Positions 8,364 through 16,494 are shown, counted from the first letter of the stretch. The stretch: 64,000 nucleotides of DNA from CAYHCE01 sp964355015 (GCA_964355015.1 CAYHCE010000004.1:1-64000), one strand, 5' to 3'. Translations and numbers: made by a program. Notes: generated by a model from the letters alone, not told the origin.

Positions 8364-8564
8364 ATGTCGCAGTCCAAGCGGGAACAGGTGGTGAGCCACC
8401 TTCGCTACATCCGGCAGGAACTGCGGGAGATGCATCAGGGGGTGATGGAAGATGGCCTGCTGCCGGAAGCCGGAGAGGTGCGCGGCGTGATGGCCCAGAT
8501 GGAAGCCCTGCTGGAGCTCCTGGAAGGCAAGGGGTCACGCAAGAACAAGGACGGCGACGGCTGA
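8364..8564 (+). CDS. small hypothetical protein, helical
   Basis: A 66-aa charged protein (REQVVSHLRYIRQELREMHQ... then VMAQMEALLELLE...) predicted to be almost entirely helical, with a lysine-rich tail. The ATG at 8364 is preceded by purine-rich sequence, and an intrinsic terminator follows at 8653. The family is not recognised, though the length and context resemble conserved small proteins of picocyanobacteria. Confidence 0.65.
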   Translation: MSQSKREQVVSHLRYIRQELREMHQGVMEDGLLPEAGEVRGVMAQMEALLELLEGKGSRKNKDGDG

Positions 8565-8652
8565 GGCCCGCGTCCCCTTGACAAGCCCCCGGGACGTGCA
8601 GCTTGCGCCACCCCCCGAAACAGGCTTTTCTTGCAGCGTCCCCATCATCCCG

Positions 8653-8677
8653 GCCCGGGAGCCATCCCGGGCTTTTT
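8653..8677 (+). terminator. intrinsic terminator
   Basis: A perfect 7-bp stem GCCCGGG/CCCGGGC with loop AGCCAT is followed by TTTTT. It ends the transcript that begins at or after tRNA-Ala and covers the two small genes upstream. Confidence 0.85.
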
Positions 8678-8819
8678 ATTGGAATCCCCTATGGATGGCG
8701 GTAGAGGGGTGTCGCAACGCCAGAAATGGTGTAGATAGTGAGCGGCAGGATGCCGGGCCGGGTGATGGGGATCGCCAGCCAGTTGCCCTGCCCCCCCTTT
8801 CCCCTCGACACCCGCTCCG

Positions 8820-9158
8820 GTGACCCGACTGCAGCAGACCCGCTTGCACAGCCAGGTGGGCCTGGCGGGCCAGCGCCTGCAGAGCTGGGCCAACAATCCC
8901 TGGCGTCGCCTCTCGCTGCAGCTGATCGTGCTGCTGCTCGCCTACTTCATGGGGGGAGCGATCGGAATGCTCACCGGCGCCCTCGCCTACCTCGATCCTG
9001 TGGTGGCGCTGATCTGCGTCGTGCTGATGGAGCTGTCGATCCGCACCAGGCGACTGCTGGTCCAGCGCGGCGGTGACCGGCTGCCGCTCCAGCTGATCGA
9101 CGCGGCCCGGACCGGCCTGCTCTACGGGCTGCTGCAGGAGGCCTTCAAGCTGCTCTGA
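8820..9158 (+). CDS. Ycf20-like (DUF565) membrane protein
   Basis: A 112-aa protein starting at GTG 8820. It has a basic N-terminus and two hydrophobic segments, RLSLQLIVLLLAYFMGGAI (about 30-48) and YLDPVVALICVVLMELSI (about 57-74). The pattern NNPWRRLSLQLI...MGGAIGM corresponds, from memory, to DUF565/Ycf20, a plastid- and cyanobacteria-conserved thylakoid protein. Plant relatives are implicated in non-photochemical quenching. It is convergent with pyrB, with 10 bp between the stops. Confidence 0.8.
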   Translation: MTRLQQTRLHSQVGLAGQRLQSWANNPWRRLSLQLIVLLLAYFMGGAIGMLTGALAYLDPVVALICVVLMELSIRTRRLLVQRGGDRLPLQLIDAARTGLLYGLLQEAFKLL

Positions 9159-9168
9159 GCCGCCGCGC

Positions 9169-10221
9169 TCAGCCCTGCGCCGGCCTGTCCGTCGCCGCCA
9201 GCAGATAGAGCAGGGCCATGCGGATCGGAATGCCGTTGCGCACCTGCTCGTCCACCAGGCTGCAGTCCGGATCGTCCAGCAGGGCACCGGCCAGCTCCAC
9301 CCCCCGGTTGACAGGGCCGGGGTGCAATACCGGCACCGGCCGGCCGCAGATCCTGAGGCGGTCGTGGCTGAGGCCGAACTGCCGGTGGTAGCTGTCGAGG
9401 CTGGTGAGCAGGTGCTGGTGCATCCGCTCCCGCTGCAGGCGCAGCGTCATCACGGCGTCGGCCCCCGGCAGGGCCTGATCCAGCGTGCGCTCAATCCGGA
9501 TCGAGCCGCGCGATGGAACCGGATCGGTCAGCTGGCCGGGAGGCGGGGCCGCCACGAAAGACGCGAAGGCGTCCGGAAGGAGGGTCGGCGGACCGCAGAG
9601 CACCACTTCGGCGCCGCAGGCGGTGAGGGCCCAGAGGTTCGAGCGGGCCACCCGCGAGTGCAGCACGTCTCCCACGATCACGATCCGCCGCCCGGCGAGG
9701 GCTTCGGGGGTGGGCGCGTCGGCTGCGAAGTGGCGGGCAAGGGTGAACAGATCCAGCAGTCCCTGGCTGGGGTGACTGTGGAGCCCGTCCCCACCGTTGA
9801 GCACCGCCACCCGGGAGCCCCGGCCGCGGCGTCCGCGATCGAGATCGAGATCGAGATCGCGGGCCAGGCTGGCCGGCACCCCGGCGCAGCGATGGCGCAC
9901 CACCAGCACGTCGGCCCCCATCGCCACGTAGGTGCGGGCCGTATCGAGCAGGCTTTCCCCCTTGCTGAGGGAGCTGGAGGAGGGCGAAAAGCTCTGCACA
10001 TCCGCCGAGAGCCGGCGGGCCGCCAGCTCGAAGCTGCTGCGGGTGCGGGTGCTGGGCTCGAAGAACAGGCTGGTGACCTGACGGCCCTGCAGGGCGGGCA
10101 GGCGACGGGAGCCGCTGGTGGGCATGGAGCGGAAGCGCTGGGCCAGCTCCAGCACCGTGGCGAAATCCTCACGGGAGAAGGCCGCCAGATCGAGCACGTG
10201 GGGGTGGGTCCAGCGGCTCAC
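9169..10221 (-). CDS. pyrB: aspartate carbamoyltransferase catalytic subunit
   Basis: Forms N-carbamoyl-aspartate in pyrimidine biosynthesis. The GTG at 10221 (VSRWTHPHVLDLA) gives 350 aa, slightly longer than usual. Carbamoyl-phosphate binding motif FFEPSTRTRSSFE is near residue 55, NGGDGLHSHPSQGLLDL is mid-protein and VLHPGPVNRGVE near 285. A D-L repeat encoded by a hexanucleotide microsatellite extends the loop before NGGDG. The start overlaps the mpg stop as GTGA, so translation is coupled. No pyrI is visible. Confidence 0.93.
   Translation of the reverse strand: MSRWTHPHVLDLAAFSREDFATVLELAQRFRSMPTSGSRRLPALQGRQVTSLFFEPSTRTRSSFELAARRLSADVQSFSPSSSSLSKGESLLDTARTYVAMGADVLVVRHRCAGVPASLARDLDLDLDRGRRGRGSRVAVLNGGDGLHSHPSQGLLDLFTLARHFAADAPTPEALAGRRIVIVGDVLHSRVARSNLWALTACGAEVVLCGPPTLLPDAFASFVAAPPPGQLTDPVPSRGSIRIERTLDQALPGADAVMTLRLQRERMHQHLLTSLDSYHRQFGLSHDRLRICGRPVPVLHPGPVNRGVELAGALLDDPDCSLVDEQVRNGIPIRMALLYLLAATDRPAQG
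9837..9860. repeat. GATCGA hexanucleotide microsatellite in pyrB
   Basis: Three exact GATCGA units and a fourth (GATCGC) lie inside pyrB. They encode an alternating Leu-Asp run (DLDLDLD on the minus strand) in a surface loop just before the NGGDG motif. Changes in unit number would stay in frame. Confidence 0.8.
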
Positions 10222-10979
10222 GGCTGCTCCCCGGCGATCGAGGGGTCCAGCGCCAGCCGCTCCGGCCGCAGCGCCTGCTCCGGACGGGGCGTGCGATCCC
10301 CCCGCGCCCGGCGGCTGACGCTGCGACTGGCCCGCAGGTACCAGCGCCAGGGCAACTGCTGAGCCTGGGAAATGCCGATACGCGCGGTGGCCAGCAGGGG
10401 GGAGACGCCGGCCCGTTCCTGCTGCCGCCACCAGCGGCTCAGGGGTTCCGGGCGGGGCGCGAGCCAGAGGCCGGCTGCCGGATCCACCGGCTGGCGATCC
10501 TGGCGGCGATCGATGCCGAAGCGTCGGGCCAGCAGAGCCGGACCGGCCGCAATGCGCTCCGGCTCGCCCGGCAGAACCACCGCCCGCAGCAGCACGCCAT
10601 TGGCCCACCCGTCGCGATCGGTCACCACATTCACGCAGTGATGCACCCCATGACTCAGGTAAACGTAGAAGCGGCCCGGAGGGCCGAACAGGGTCTCGTT
10701 GGAGGGCGAGCGACGGCGATGACCATGGCAGGCCGGCTCGCTCTGGCAGTAGGCCTCCGTCTCCACCACCACACCCCAGAGATGGGTGCCGTTCTGCAGC
10801 CGACGCACCAGCAGGCAGCCCACCAGCTCCGGGGCCACGCGTTCGGCGGGGCGCGAGAAGAAGTCTGCGGTCAGGACAGCGACACCGGCGGCGAAAGCGG
10901 GCGACAACGGCCCCAGACCCGGCAGACTCGGGTTGGCGCGCCCTTCGCGGCGTTCGCCCGTTCCCGCCGGCTCACCCAC
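10218..10979 (-). CDS. mpg: DNA-3-methyladenine glycosylase (AAG/MPG family)
   Basis: Base-excision repair enzyme removing alkylated purines. The conserved core has DFFSRPAERVAPELVGCLLVRR, the catalytic-glutamate motif VVETEAY, the FGPPGRFYVYLSHGVHHCVNVV block and GVLLRAVVLP. The start is uncertain. The GTG at 10979 follows a GGAG at good spacing and gives 253 aa. A TTG at 10907 would give a length closer to family average, and upstream codons run into the divergent small gene. The stop overlaps the pyrB start (GTGA). Confidence 0.88.
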   Translation of the reverse strand: MGEPAGTGERREGRANPSLPGLGPLSPAFAAGVAVLTADFFSRPAERVAPELVGCLLVRRLQNGTHLWGVVVETEAYCQSEPACHGHRRRSPSNETLFGPPGRFYVYLSHGVHHCVNVVTDRDGWANGVLLRAVVLPGEPERIAAGPALLARRFGIDRRQDRQPVDPAAGLWLAPRPEPLSRWWRQQERAGVSPLLATARIGISQAQQLPWRWYLRASRSVSRRARGDRTPRPEQALRPERLALDPSIAGEQP

Positions 10980-11004
10980 CGGCTCCGCCGCCGTCTTCCC
11001 CTCC

Positions 11005-11148
11005 GTGTCCAACGCCCTCTCCAGCTTCAATCTCGGCACCGTGCTGCTGGCCACCAGCGGCCTGTTCTGTCTGGCCACGCTCTACTTCGGCACCCGTGGC
11101 GGCTACTACGACACCGACGACTACGACGGCAACGGCACCGCCCACTGA
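11005..11148 (+). CDS. 47-aa single-pass membrane protein
   Basis: Starts at GTG 11005 and encodes an N-terminal membrane segment (NLGTVLLATSGLFCLATLYFG, about residues 9-29). A hydrophilic acidic tail, TRGGYYDTDDYDGNGTAH, follows. It is divergent from mpg. I recall very similar small proteins in other cyanobacteria at this locus, but no function. The size and topology resemble photosystem small subunits. That resemblance is only suggestive. Confidence 0.7.
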   Translation: MSNALSSFNLGTVLLATSGLFCLATLYFGTRGGYYDTDDYDGNGTAH

Positions 11149-11184
11149 AACGGCACCCCCGACTGAACCTGGCGGGCCGCCGTC

Positions 11185-11484
11185 TCACCCCTGGCTGCGC
11201 AGCTGTTCGGATTCGGGGCAGTCTTCCGCCGTTTCGAGATCCTCGGCCTGGGCACTGCGGCTGAAGTAGGCCAGCCGGGTGCTGACCGCACCGATCGAAT
11301 CGAGGCGCACGCTCTCCTCCCAGCTGTGCAGTTCGTCGTCCTCCTCGTCGTCGTAGCGGAGGGTGACCAGATCGCCCGCGATCTCCACCACCAGGGCCTG
11401 CTCGATCCAGCGCTGCTGATCCCGCAGGTACACCCACACGGGACGCTTCTCGCTGCAGAACTGATCGAGCTTGCGGTGCAGCAT
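11185..11484 (-). CDS. conserved cyanobacterial hypothetical protein (DUF6679-like)
   Basis: A 99-aa soluble protein beginning MLHRKLDQFCSEKRPVWVYLRDQQRWIE, with a beta-rich core (VVEIAGDLVTLRYDDEEDDELHSWEE). The tail ends CPESEQL. It fits, from memory, a cyanobacteria-specific family annotated DUF6679. The fold resembles a small SH3/Sm-like barrel, but that is a guess. It is transcribed divergently from the creatininase-family gene. Confidence 0.7.
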   Translation of the reverse strand: MLHRKLDQFCSEKRPVWVYLRDQQRWIEQALVVEIAGDLVTLRYDDEEDDELHSWEESVRLDSIGAVSTRLAYFSRSAQAEDLETAEDCPESEQLRSQG

Positions 11485-11594
11485 CCTGAACTCCGGCGCC
11501 AGCGGGCCGTGTCCGGATCGGGGTCCGGATGCTGACGATCCTAGAGATACTGCAGGGATCCGTTCGCTCCGGCCGTGCCGCCGTGCCTCCTCCG

Positions 11595-12413
11595 GTGTCG
11601 TTCCCCCCGCTCTCCCACCCGGCCGTCCCCGGAGCCGTCGCCGACGCGGTTGACATCCGCCTGCAGCTGCGCAGCTGGCCCGAGGTGGAGGAGTATCTGA
11701 AACGGTGCAGGGGTGTGATCGTGCCGCTCGGCTCCACCGAGCAGCACGGCCCCACCGGCGCCATCGGCACCGATGCCCTCACCGCAGAGGCGGTGGCGCT
11801 GGAGGTGGGCCGGCGCACCGGTGTGCTGGTGACTCCGCCCCAGGCCTTCGGCATGGCCGAGCATCACCTGGGCTTCGCCGGCACGATCAGTCTGCAGCCC
11901 TCCACCCTGCTGGCCGTGCTCCACGACGTGGTGCTCTCGCTGGCCCGCCACGGCTTCGAGCGGATCTTCGTGATCAACGGCCACGGCGGCAACATCGCCA
12001 CCACCCGAGCGGCCTTCGCCGAGGCCTACGGCACCGCCGCCACCCGGGGCCTGCCCAACGCCGACCGGCTGCGCTGTCAGCTGGCCAACTGGTTCCTGGC
12101 CGCTCCGGTGATGCGGCAGGCCCGCGATCTCTACGGCGACCGTGAAGGGCACCATGCCACCCCCAGCGAAATCGCGCTCACCCTCCATCTCGAGCCCAGC
12201 CTGATCGCCAAGCAGCGGCCGCTGCCGGAGGCGGCAGCGGCCGGACCGATCCATGGACCGGAGGATTTCCGCCGTCGCCATCCGGATGGCCGCATGGGAT
12301 CAGATCCCTTCCTGGCCACGGCCGAGCATGGCGCCCTCTTTCTCGACCAGGCCGCCACCGCCCTGGCCCGCGATCTGGAAGCCTTCCTGACGGAGGCCGA
12401 AACCGCCGGCTAG
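11595..12413 (+). CDS. creatininase-family amidohydrolase
   Basis: Metal-dependent amidohydrolase of the creatininase/ArfB/MftE superfamily; the substrate is unknown. Motifs are VPLGSTEQHGPTGAIGTDA (metal ligands Glu, His, Asp), FVINGHGGN mid-protein and HATPSEIALTLHLEP near the C-terminus. GTG at 11595 gives 272 aa, typical length. An ATG at 11529 is also in frame and would add 22 poorly conserved residues. The next gene, gatC, starts 30 bp downstream, so they may be co-transcribed. Confidence 0.85.
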   Translation: MSFPPLSHPAVPGAVADAVDIRLQLRSWPEVEEYLKRCRGVIVPLGSTEQHGPTGAIGTDALTAEAVALEVGRRTGVLVTPPQAFGMAEHHLGFAGTISLQPSTLLAVLHDVVLSLARHGFERIFVINGHGGNIATTRAAFAEAYGTAATRGLPNADRLRCQLANWFLAAPVMRQARDLYGDREGHHATPSEIALTLHLEPSLIAKQRPLPEAAAAGPIHGPEDFRRRHPDGRMGSDPFLATAEHGALFLDQAATALARDLEAFLTEAETAG

Positions 12414-12442
12414 GTTCAGCCCATTCCGAACCCGCTGCGGCG

Positions 12443-12736
12443 ATGAGCAGGATCACGGCCGACGACGTGCGCAAGGTGGCCCAGCTGGCGCGTCTGGCCC
12501 TGCCGGAGGAGAAGATCGCCACCTACACCGGGCAGCTGGAGCGGATCCTCGATTACGTGGCCCAGCTGGAGCGGGTGGACACCACCGGGGTGCCCCCCAC
12601 CACCAGGGCCGTGGAGGTGGTGAACGTGACCCGCGAGGACCGCATCGATCCGACGCCCGTGCGCGACGAACTGCTGGACCTGGCACCGCAGCGGGAGGGT
12701 GATTTCTTCCGGGTTCCCCAGATCCTCACGGACTGA
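12443..12736 (+). CDS. gatC: aspartyl/glutamyl-tRNA amidotransferase subunit C
   Basis: Small subunit of the GatCAB complex that converts misacylated Glu-tRNA(Gln), and in many bacteria Asp-tRNA(Asn), to the amidated form. It is 97 aa, normal length, with the family pattern DVRKVAQLARLAL near the start. LERVDTTGVPPTT and RED...R..LL..AP...GDFFRVP follow toward the end. gatA and gatB are not in this window. It is convergent with crtR. Confidence 0.95.
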   Translation: MSRITADDVRKVAQLARLALPEEKIATYTGQLERILDYVAQLERVDTTGVPPTTRAVEVVNVTREDRIDPTPVRDELLDLAPQREGDFFRVPQILTD

Positions 12737-12770
12737 GCCCAGGCCTCCTGCCGAACGGAGACGGTGTGGG

Positions 12771-13811
12771 TCAGCCCGCCGAGGAGCGGGGGGCTGGCGT
12801 CACGGCGGTGCGGTGCAGCAGGGCCAGCACATGACGGCGGGAGCGGGATGTGGGCATCAGAGCCACGATCGGGCGCAGGCGACTGCGCCGGCGTTTGTGG
12901 CTGCGGATGCCCAGGAAGATGTCGTAGAGGAAGTTGATGCCGTCCCGTGGGGTTTCGAACAGACCCAGCCTCTGGGGTGAACCCTTGGCATCGAGCAGAG
13001 GCTTGGTGGCGCGGTAGGCGGCCTGGTACTCGAACCAGGGAATCGAGGGCCAGAGGTGATGCACCAGATGGTAGTTCTGGCCCATGATCAGCCAGTTCAT
13101 CAGCCTGCTGGGATAGACGCGGGCGTTCTGCCAGCGGTTACGGGACAGAAACGGCCGGTGCGGCAGGTAGTCGAAGAACAGGCCGAGGGTCACACCCACC
13201 ATCAGGGCAGGAGCGAACCAGCAGTTGAACACGAAGGGCAGGAAGTCGTACTTGAGTGCGGCCAGCACGATCGCCACGAAGATGCCGCGGGCGATGCCCC
13301 ACTCGAGCAGTTCCCAGCGGCGCCAGAGGCGGTGGCGGAAAAAGAAGAGCTCGTGATAAAAGAACCGCGGCGCGATCAGCCACAGCGGTCCGTAGGTGGA
13401 CACGATGTGGTCGGGATCGCGCTTCGGATCGTTCACATGGGCGTGGTGCTGCAGATGCACCCGGGTGAACACCGGAAAGCTGAAGCCGAGCAGCATGGCA
13501 GCGCCATGCCCCATCACCGCGTTCCAGAACCGGCTGGGGTGGGCGGCATTGTGGCAGGCGTCGTGGATGACGGTGCCCTCCAGGTGCAGGGCCAGGAAGC
13601 CCAGCGCCAGCAACACGGGCAGGGGCCAGGCGCCCACGAACCAGCCCCAGATGGTCAGCCCGGCCAGGCTGTAGCCCGCCAGGAACAGCCCCACGGTTGG
13701 ATTCCAGGCCGCGGGTGGATCGAGGTACTCCTTCGGCACAGAGCGCGGCACGACGGCCGTGGCGGCGCGGGTGGTGGGCTGTTCAGGCGAGAGGGCCGGA
13801 GCTTGGGTCAT
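12771..13811 (-). CDS. crtR: beta-carotene hydroxylase CrtR
   Basis: Membrane di-iron hydroxylase that adds 3-hydroxyl groups to beta-carotene rings for zeaxanthin synthesis. The 346-aa product belongs to the fatty-acid-desaturase-like superfamily. Histidine clusters are HDACH (83-87), HLQHH (119-123) and YHLVHH (247-252), with several hydrophobic segments between them. The C-terminal 30 residues are arginine-rich and probably poorly conserved. It is convergent with gatC, with 34 bp between the ends. Confidence 0.93.
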   Translation of the reverse strand: MTQAPALSPEQPTTRAATAVVPRSVPKEYLDPPAAWNPTVGLFLAGYSLAGLTIWGWFVGAWPLPVLLALGFLALHLEGTVIHDACHNAAHPSRFWNAVMGHGAAMLLGFSFPVFTRVHLQHHAHVNDPKRDPDHIVSTYGPLWLIAPRFFYHELFFFRHRLWRRWELLEWGIARGIFVAIVLAALKYDFLPFVFNCWFAPALMVGVTLGLFFDYLPHRPFLSRNRWQNARVYPSRLMNWLIMGQNYHLVHHLWPSIPWFEYQAAYRATKPLLDAKGSPQRLGLFETPRDGINFLYDIFLGIRSHKRRRSRLRPIVALMPTSRSRRHVLALLHRTAVTPAPRSSAG

Positions 13812-13970
13812 CGCCTGGTGCAGCGCCTGTCAGCAGAAGAGATCCCCACCATACGGGGAAAGTTCAGGTCGGGGACCTGGCCCGGACCGGCACGTTCGCC
13901 GGTGACGCCCGCCACCTCTTAAGGCCTTCCTGATCACTGGACCGGCCGTTGCCGCCAAGCCTGTGAGGCG

Positions 13971-14240
13971 ATGCGCCCCACGCCCGGTCACGAGCCACAG
14001 CCGTTGAACCGCGTTCGCCTGCAGCGAGCCCTCCTGCCCATCAGCCTGTTGGCCCTGGCCGTCTCCACCAGCGCCTGCGCCTCGGGCCAGGGGGAAGAGA
14101 AGGCGGAGGCCGTGCGCACCTTCCTCGACTGGTCTCTCCAGGAGGCCCCCCAGAAGCAGGCGGCGGAGCTCGGTTTCGTCCAGCTCACCGGCGATGTGCT
14201 GAAGCGGGCCCGGACGGAGGTGGCCAAGATCAGGAACTGA
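13971..14240 (+). CDS. mini lipoprotein resembling the PstS C-terminus
   Basis: An 89-aa product: a signal segment (RALLPISLLALAVSTSAC) with lipobox-like TSAC near residue 36, followed by about 45 residues. Those residues resemble the last helix-strand unit of phosphate-binding PstS proteins: FLDWSLQEAPQKQAAELGFVQL. Compare the end of pstS in this window (FLLSPKAQGKADDLGYVPL). The phosphate-binding lobes are absent. It could be a deletion derivative of a pstS paralogue or a dedicated small lipoprotein. No phosphate-binding role can be claimed. Confidence 0.65.
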   Translation: MRPTPGHEPQPLNRVRLQRALLPISLLALAVSTSACASGQGEEKAEAVRTFLDWSLQEAPQKQAAELGFVQLTGDVLKRARTEVAKIRN

Positions 14241-14281
14241 TCGGCCGTCCATAGAGTCGGGCACGCTCTCCGGCCGCGGCA

Positions 14282-15370
14282 ATGACCACCAACAGCGCTG
14301 GGGGGGACGACGGCCGGCTCGACACCCTGCGGCAGGAGTTCGAGCACGACGCCGCCTTCAGCCAGGTGTTCGTGGTGCTCACCGTCGGCGCCACCCTGAT
14401 CGCCACCCTGGGCCTGCTGGCCAACAGCCCCGGGGTTGTGATCGGCGCCATGGTGGTCGCCCCCTGGATCCTGCCGCTGCAGGCGATGGCGTTCGAGATC
14501 CTGCGGGGGCGGCTGCCGATGTTCCTGCGGGCCCTGCGCACCCTGCTGCTGGGAGTGGTGATCTGCGTGCTGCTGGCGATGGCGGTGGGCCATCTGGTGG
14601 CCTTCCCCAGCTTCGGCAGCGAGGTGATGAACCGCACCAGCCCCAACCTGCTGGATCTGGGCGTGGCCCTGGTGGCCGGAGCGGTGGCGATGTACGCCAA
14701 GCTGAGAAAAGACGCGATCTCGGCCCTGGCCGGCCTGGCGATCGCCGTGGCCCTGGTGCCGCCGATCTGCGTGGTGGGGATCCTGCTGGCCTCCTCCCAC
14801 TGGATGCAGGCCTACGGGGCGCTGCTGCTCTTCACCACCAACCTGCTGGGGATCATGGTGGGGGCGATGGCGGCGCTGGGAACGCTCGAGCGGGTGTACC
14901 GGGGTCGGCTGTTCCACAGCCGGCTCGGTCTCACCAGCATGGCCCTCACCGCCCTGCTGCTGATTCCGCTCGGCAGCAGCTTCTTCCGCCTGCTGAACCG
15001 ATCCCGCCTGGAAGCCAAGGCGCAGGAGGTGGAGACGGTGATCGAACAGCAACTGCGCAGCAGCACGATCACGCTCGGCGGCGATCCCGCCATCGATCTG
15101 GTGGGCATCTCCATCGACTGGCAGAAGAACCCGCCGCTGATCAGGGCCCGGGTGAGGGTCACCGATCCGGAGCTGCCCACGCCCAAGCAGGTGGCCGCCG
15201 TGCAGCAGTTCATCAACCAGAACCAGGCGCCTCTGCGCTTCCGGCTGGTGGTGCAACGCACTGCGGTGGACCTGATCGGCCCGGAAACCGCTCCCAATCC
15301 CCCCGAGCTGGAGCTGCTGCCTCCCCCGGCGCTGCCGCCGCTGCCACAGGCGATCAAGGGAGAGACGTAG
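14282..15370 (+). CDS. DUF389 family integral membrane protein
   Basis: A 362-aa membrane protein with six or more hydrophobic segments between residues about 28 and 245. The glycine-rich motif GVVIGAMVVAPWILPLQAMA is typical of DUF389, and a soluble C-terminal domain (about 255-340) carries RVRVTDPELPTPKQVAAVQ. The function of DUF389 is unknown. It starts 41 bp after the mini lipoprotein. The TAG stop at 15368-15370 is followed by 37 more in-frame codons of plausible protein. Confidence 0.85.
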   Translation: MTTNSAGGDDGRLDTLRQEFEHDAAFSQVFVVLTVGATLIATLGLLANSPGVVIGAMVVAPWILPLQAMAFEILRGRLPMFLRALRTLLLGVVICVLLAMAVGHLVAFPSFGSEVMNRTSPNLLDLGVALVAGAVAMYAKLRKDAISALAGLAIAVALVPPICVVGILLASSHWMQAYGALLLFTTNLLGIMVGAMAALGTLERVYRGRLFHSRLGLTSMALTALLLIPLGSSFFRLLNRSRLEAKAQEVETVIEQQLRSSTITLGGDPAIDLVGISIDWQKNPPLIRARVRVTDPELPTPKQVAAVQQFINQNQAPLRFRLVVQRTAVDLIGPETAPNPPELELLPPPALPPLPQAIKGET

Positions 15371-15484
15371 GGGGAACCGGAGCCACTGGAGAAGCAGCAG
15401 GCCTGGCGGCGGCGGCGCGCCCTGATCGACGATCTGCCGGTGGATCTCGATCTGCTGATCCTGGAGCCCTGGCCCGGGCGCTGA
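15371..15484 (+). other. in-frame extension after the DUF389 stop codon
   Basis: Directly after the DUF389 TAG the same frame stays open for 37 codons to a TGA at 15482-15484. It reads GEPEPLEKQQAWRRRR then ALIDDLPVDLDLLILEPWPG. The segment lacks its own ATG or GTG start. It may be the original C-terminus cut off by a nonsense mutation, a readthrough product, or chance. The 'VDLDLLILEP' part superficially resembles a nucleotidyltransferase strand, but too little remains to judge. Confidence 0.35.
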
Positions 15485-15494
15485 GAACGCGCCA

Positions 15495-15869
15495 TCAGGC
15501 ATGGCAGCGATCGGCCACCAGCAGCAGGCCGCCCATGATCGACAGGTTCTTGAACAGCTGGATGCGCTGCTGGGGATCGGCCATTTCGTGGTGGAAGATC
15601 AGAGTGGTTGGCACCAGAAACAGCAGCAACAGGATCGCCCCGAGGCGGGCTCGCCTGCCGCTGATCACCAACGCCGAACCCACGGCCATCAGTGCCATGG
15701 CGGCCACCAGCAGCGCCGGCGCGAACGGCAAGCCCCTGGCGGTCATCATCCCGGCCACACCGGCGAATCCGGTGAGCTTGCCGATCACGCCCTGCACGAA
15801 CACCAGGCAGAGCAACACGCGGGCGATGCCGCCGAGGAGGGAGGACGAACGCTGCGGGGAGACAGACAT
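15495..15869 (-). CDS. DoxX family membrane protein
   Basis: A 124-aa product with four hydrophobic helices: LLGGIARVLLCLVFVQGVIGKLTG, APALLVAAMALMAVGSALVIS, LGAILLLLFLVPTTLIFH and NLSIMGGLLLVA. The GKLTGF element in helix 1 and FHHEMADPQQRIQLFKNLSIMGGLL are typical of DoxX/DoxD-like proteins. These have been linked to respiratory quinol oxidases or redox stress in some bacteria. The gene stands alone and its physiological role here is unknown. Confidence 0.85.
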   Translation of the reverse strand: MSVSPQRSSSLLGGIARVLLCLVFVQGVIGKLTGFAGVAGMMTARGLPFAPALLVAAMALMAVGSALVISGRRARLGAILLLLFLVPTTLIFHHEMADPQQRIQLFKNLSIMGGLLLVADRCHA

Positions 15870-15911
15870 CAGCGGCTGGCTCGGATGACGGCAGTCTGCT
15901 GGGAGACTGCG

Positions 15912-16037
15912 ATGCGCACCGAAATCCTGGTGGTGGCCCTGGCCAAGCGGGGGGAGATCGGCAGGGAGCGGGCCAGGGAGTTCCTGGAGCAGCAGGCGAT
16001 CGTCACAGTGAGCTGGGATGAGGGCCTGACGGATTGA
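15912..16037 (+). pseudogene. possible toxin-gene fragment (PIN-like)
   Basis: A 41-aa reading frame, MRTEILVVALAKRGEIGRER then AREFLEQQAIVTVSWDEGLTD. Its pattern recalls the middle of VapC-type PIN toxins (a helix with LARRG..., then a strand ending in an acidic residue), but both ends of the domain are missing. It lies between DoxX and a broken vapC-like gene, in a stretch that looks decayed. It could also be a chance frame, and it is reported with low confidence. Confidence 0.3.
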
Positions 16038-16067
16038 ACTTCAGTGGCTGCTTCTCCAATGCCCTGG

Positions 16068-16468
16068 TCAAGGAGGCCTTGCAGGGGTGGAGCCTGTCAG
16101 CTTCAGCAGCCAGTTCTCAAGCTTCAATCCCTTCACCCGCTGGAATTCCCGCAGGTTGTCGGTGACCAGCACCGCCTCCGTGACCAGGGCCTGGGCCGCC
16201 ATCCGGAGATCATGGGCGCCGATGGGCTGGCCTTGACGCTCCAGATCGGCTCGTAACTGTCCGTAGGCACGGGATATGGCCTCATCAACCGGCACCAGCT
16301 CAAGACCCGCCAGGTGCTGTTGATCACACCGGTTTCCAGTTCCCCCAGGACGACAGCCGAAAGCAGCACCTCAGCGGCATCGAGCTTCCGCAGGCGGTCC
16401 ACCACCTCGGCACGCCCTTTGATCGCTGCGATCAGGATGTGGGTGTCGAGCAGATAAGCCAGGGTCAG
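16068..16468 (-). pseudogene. frameshifted VapC-like PIN-domain toxin
   Basis: The N-terminal half reads LTLAYLLDTHILIAAIKGRA to VVLGELETGVINS, with the first PIN aspartate in LLDTH and the Glu of GELETG. The C-terminal half (PVDEAISRAYGQLRADLERQ, then PIGAHDLRMAAQALVTEAVL, VTDNLREFQRV) is in another frame. The join near 16310-16325 lacks about 15-20 residues expected between GELETG and LAGLELVPVD, so a deletion probably caused the shift. The start also looks damaged: CTGA stands where an ATGA overlap with an antitoxin stop would be expected. The gene is inactive as written. Confidence 0.75.
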
Positions 16469-16494
16469 TCGATGGCTGCCACCGGCTCCGCTGC

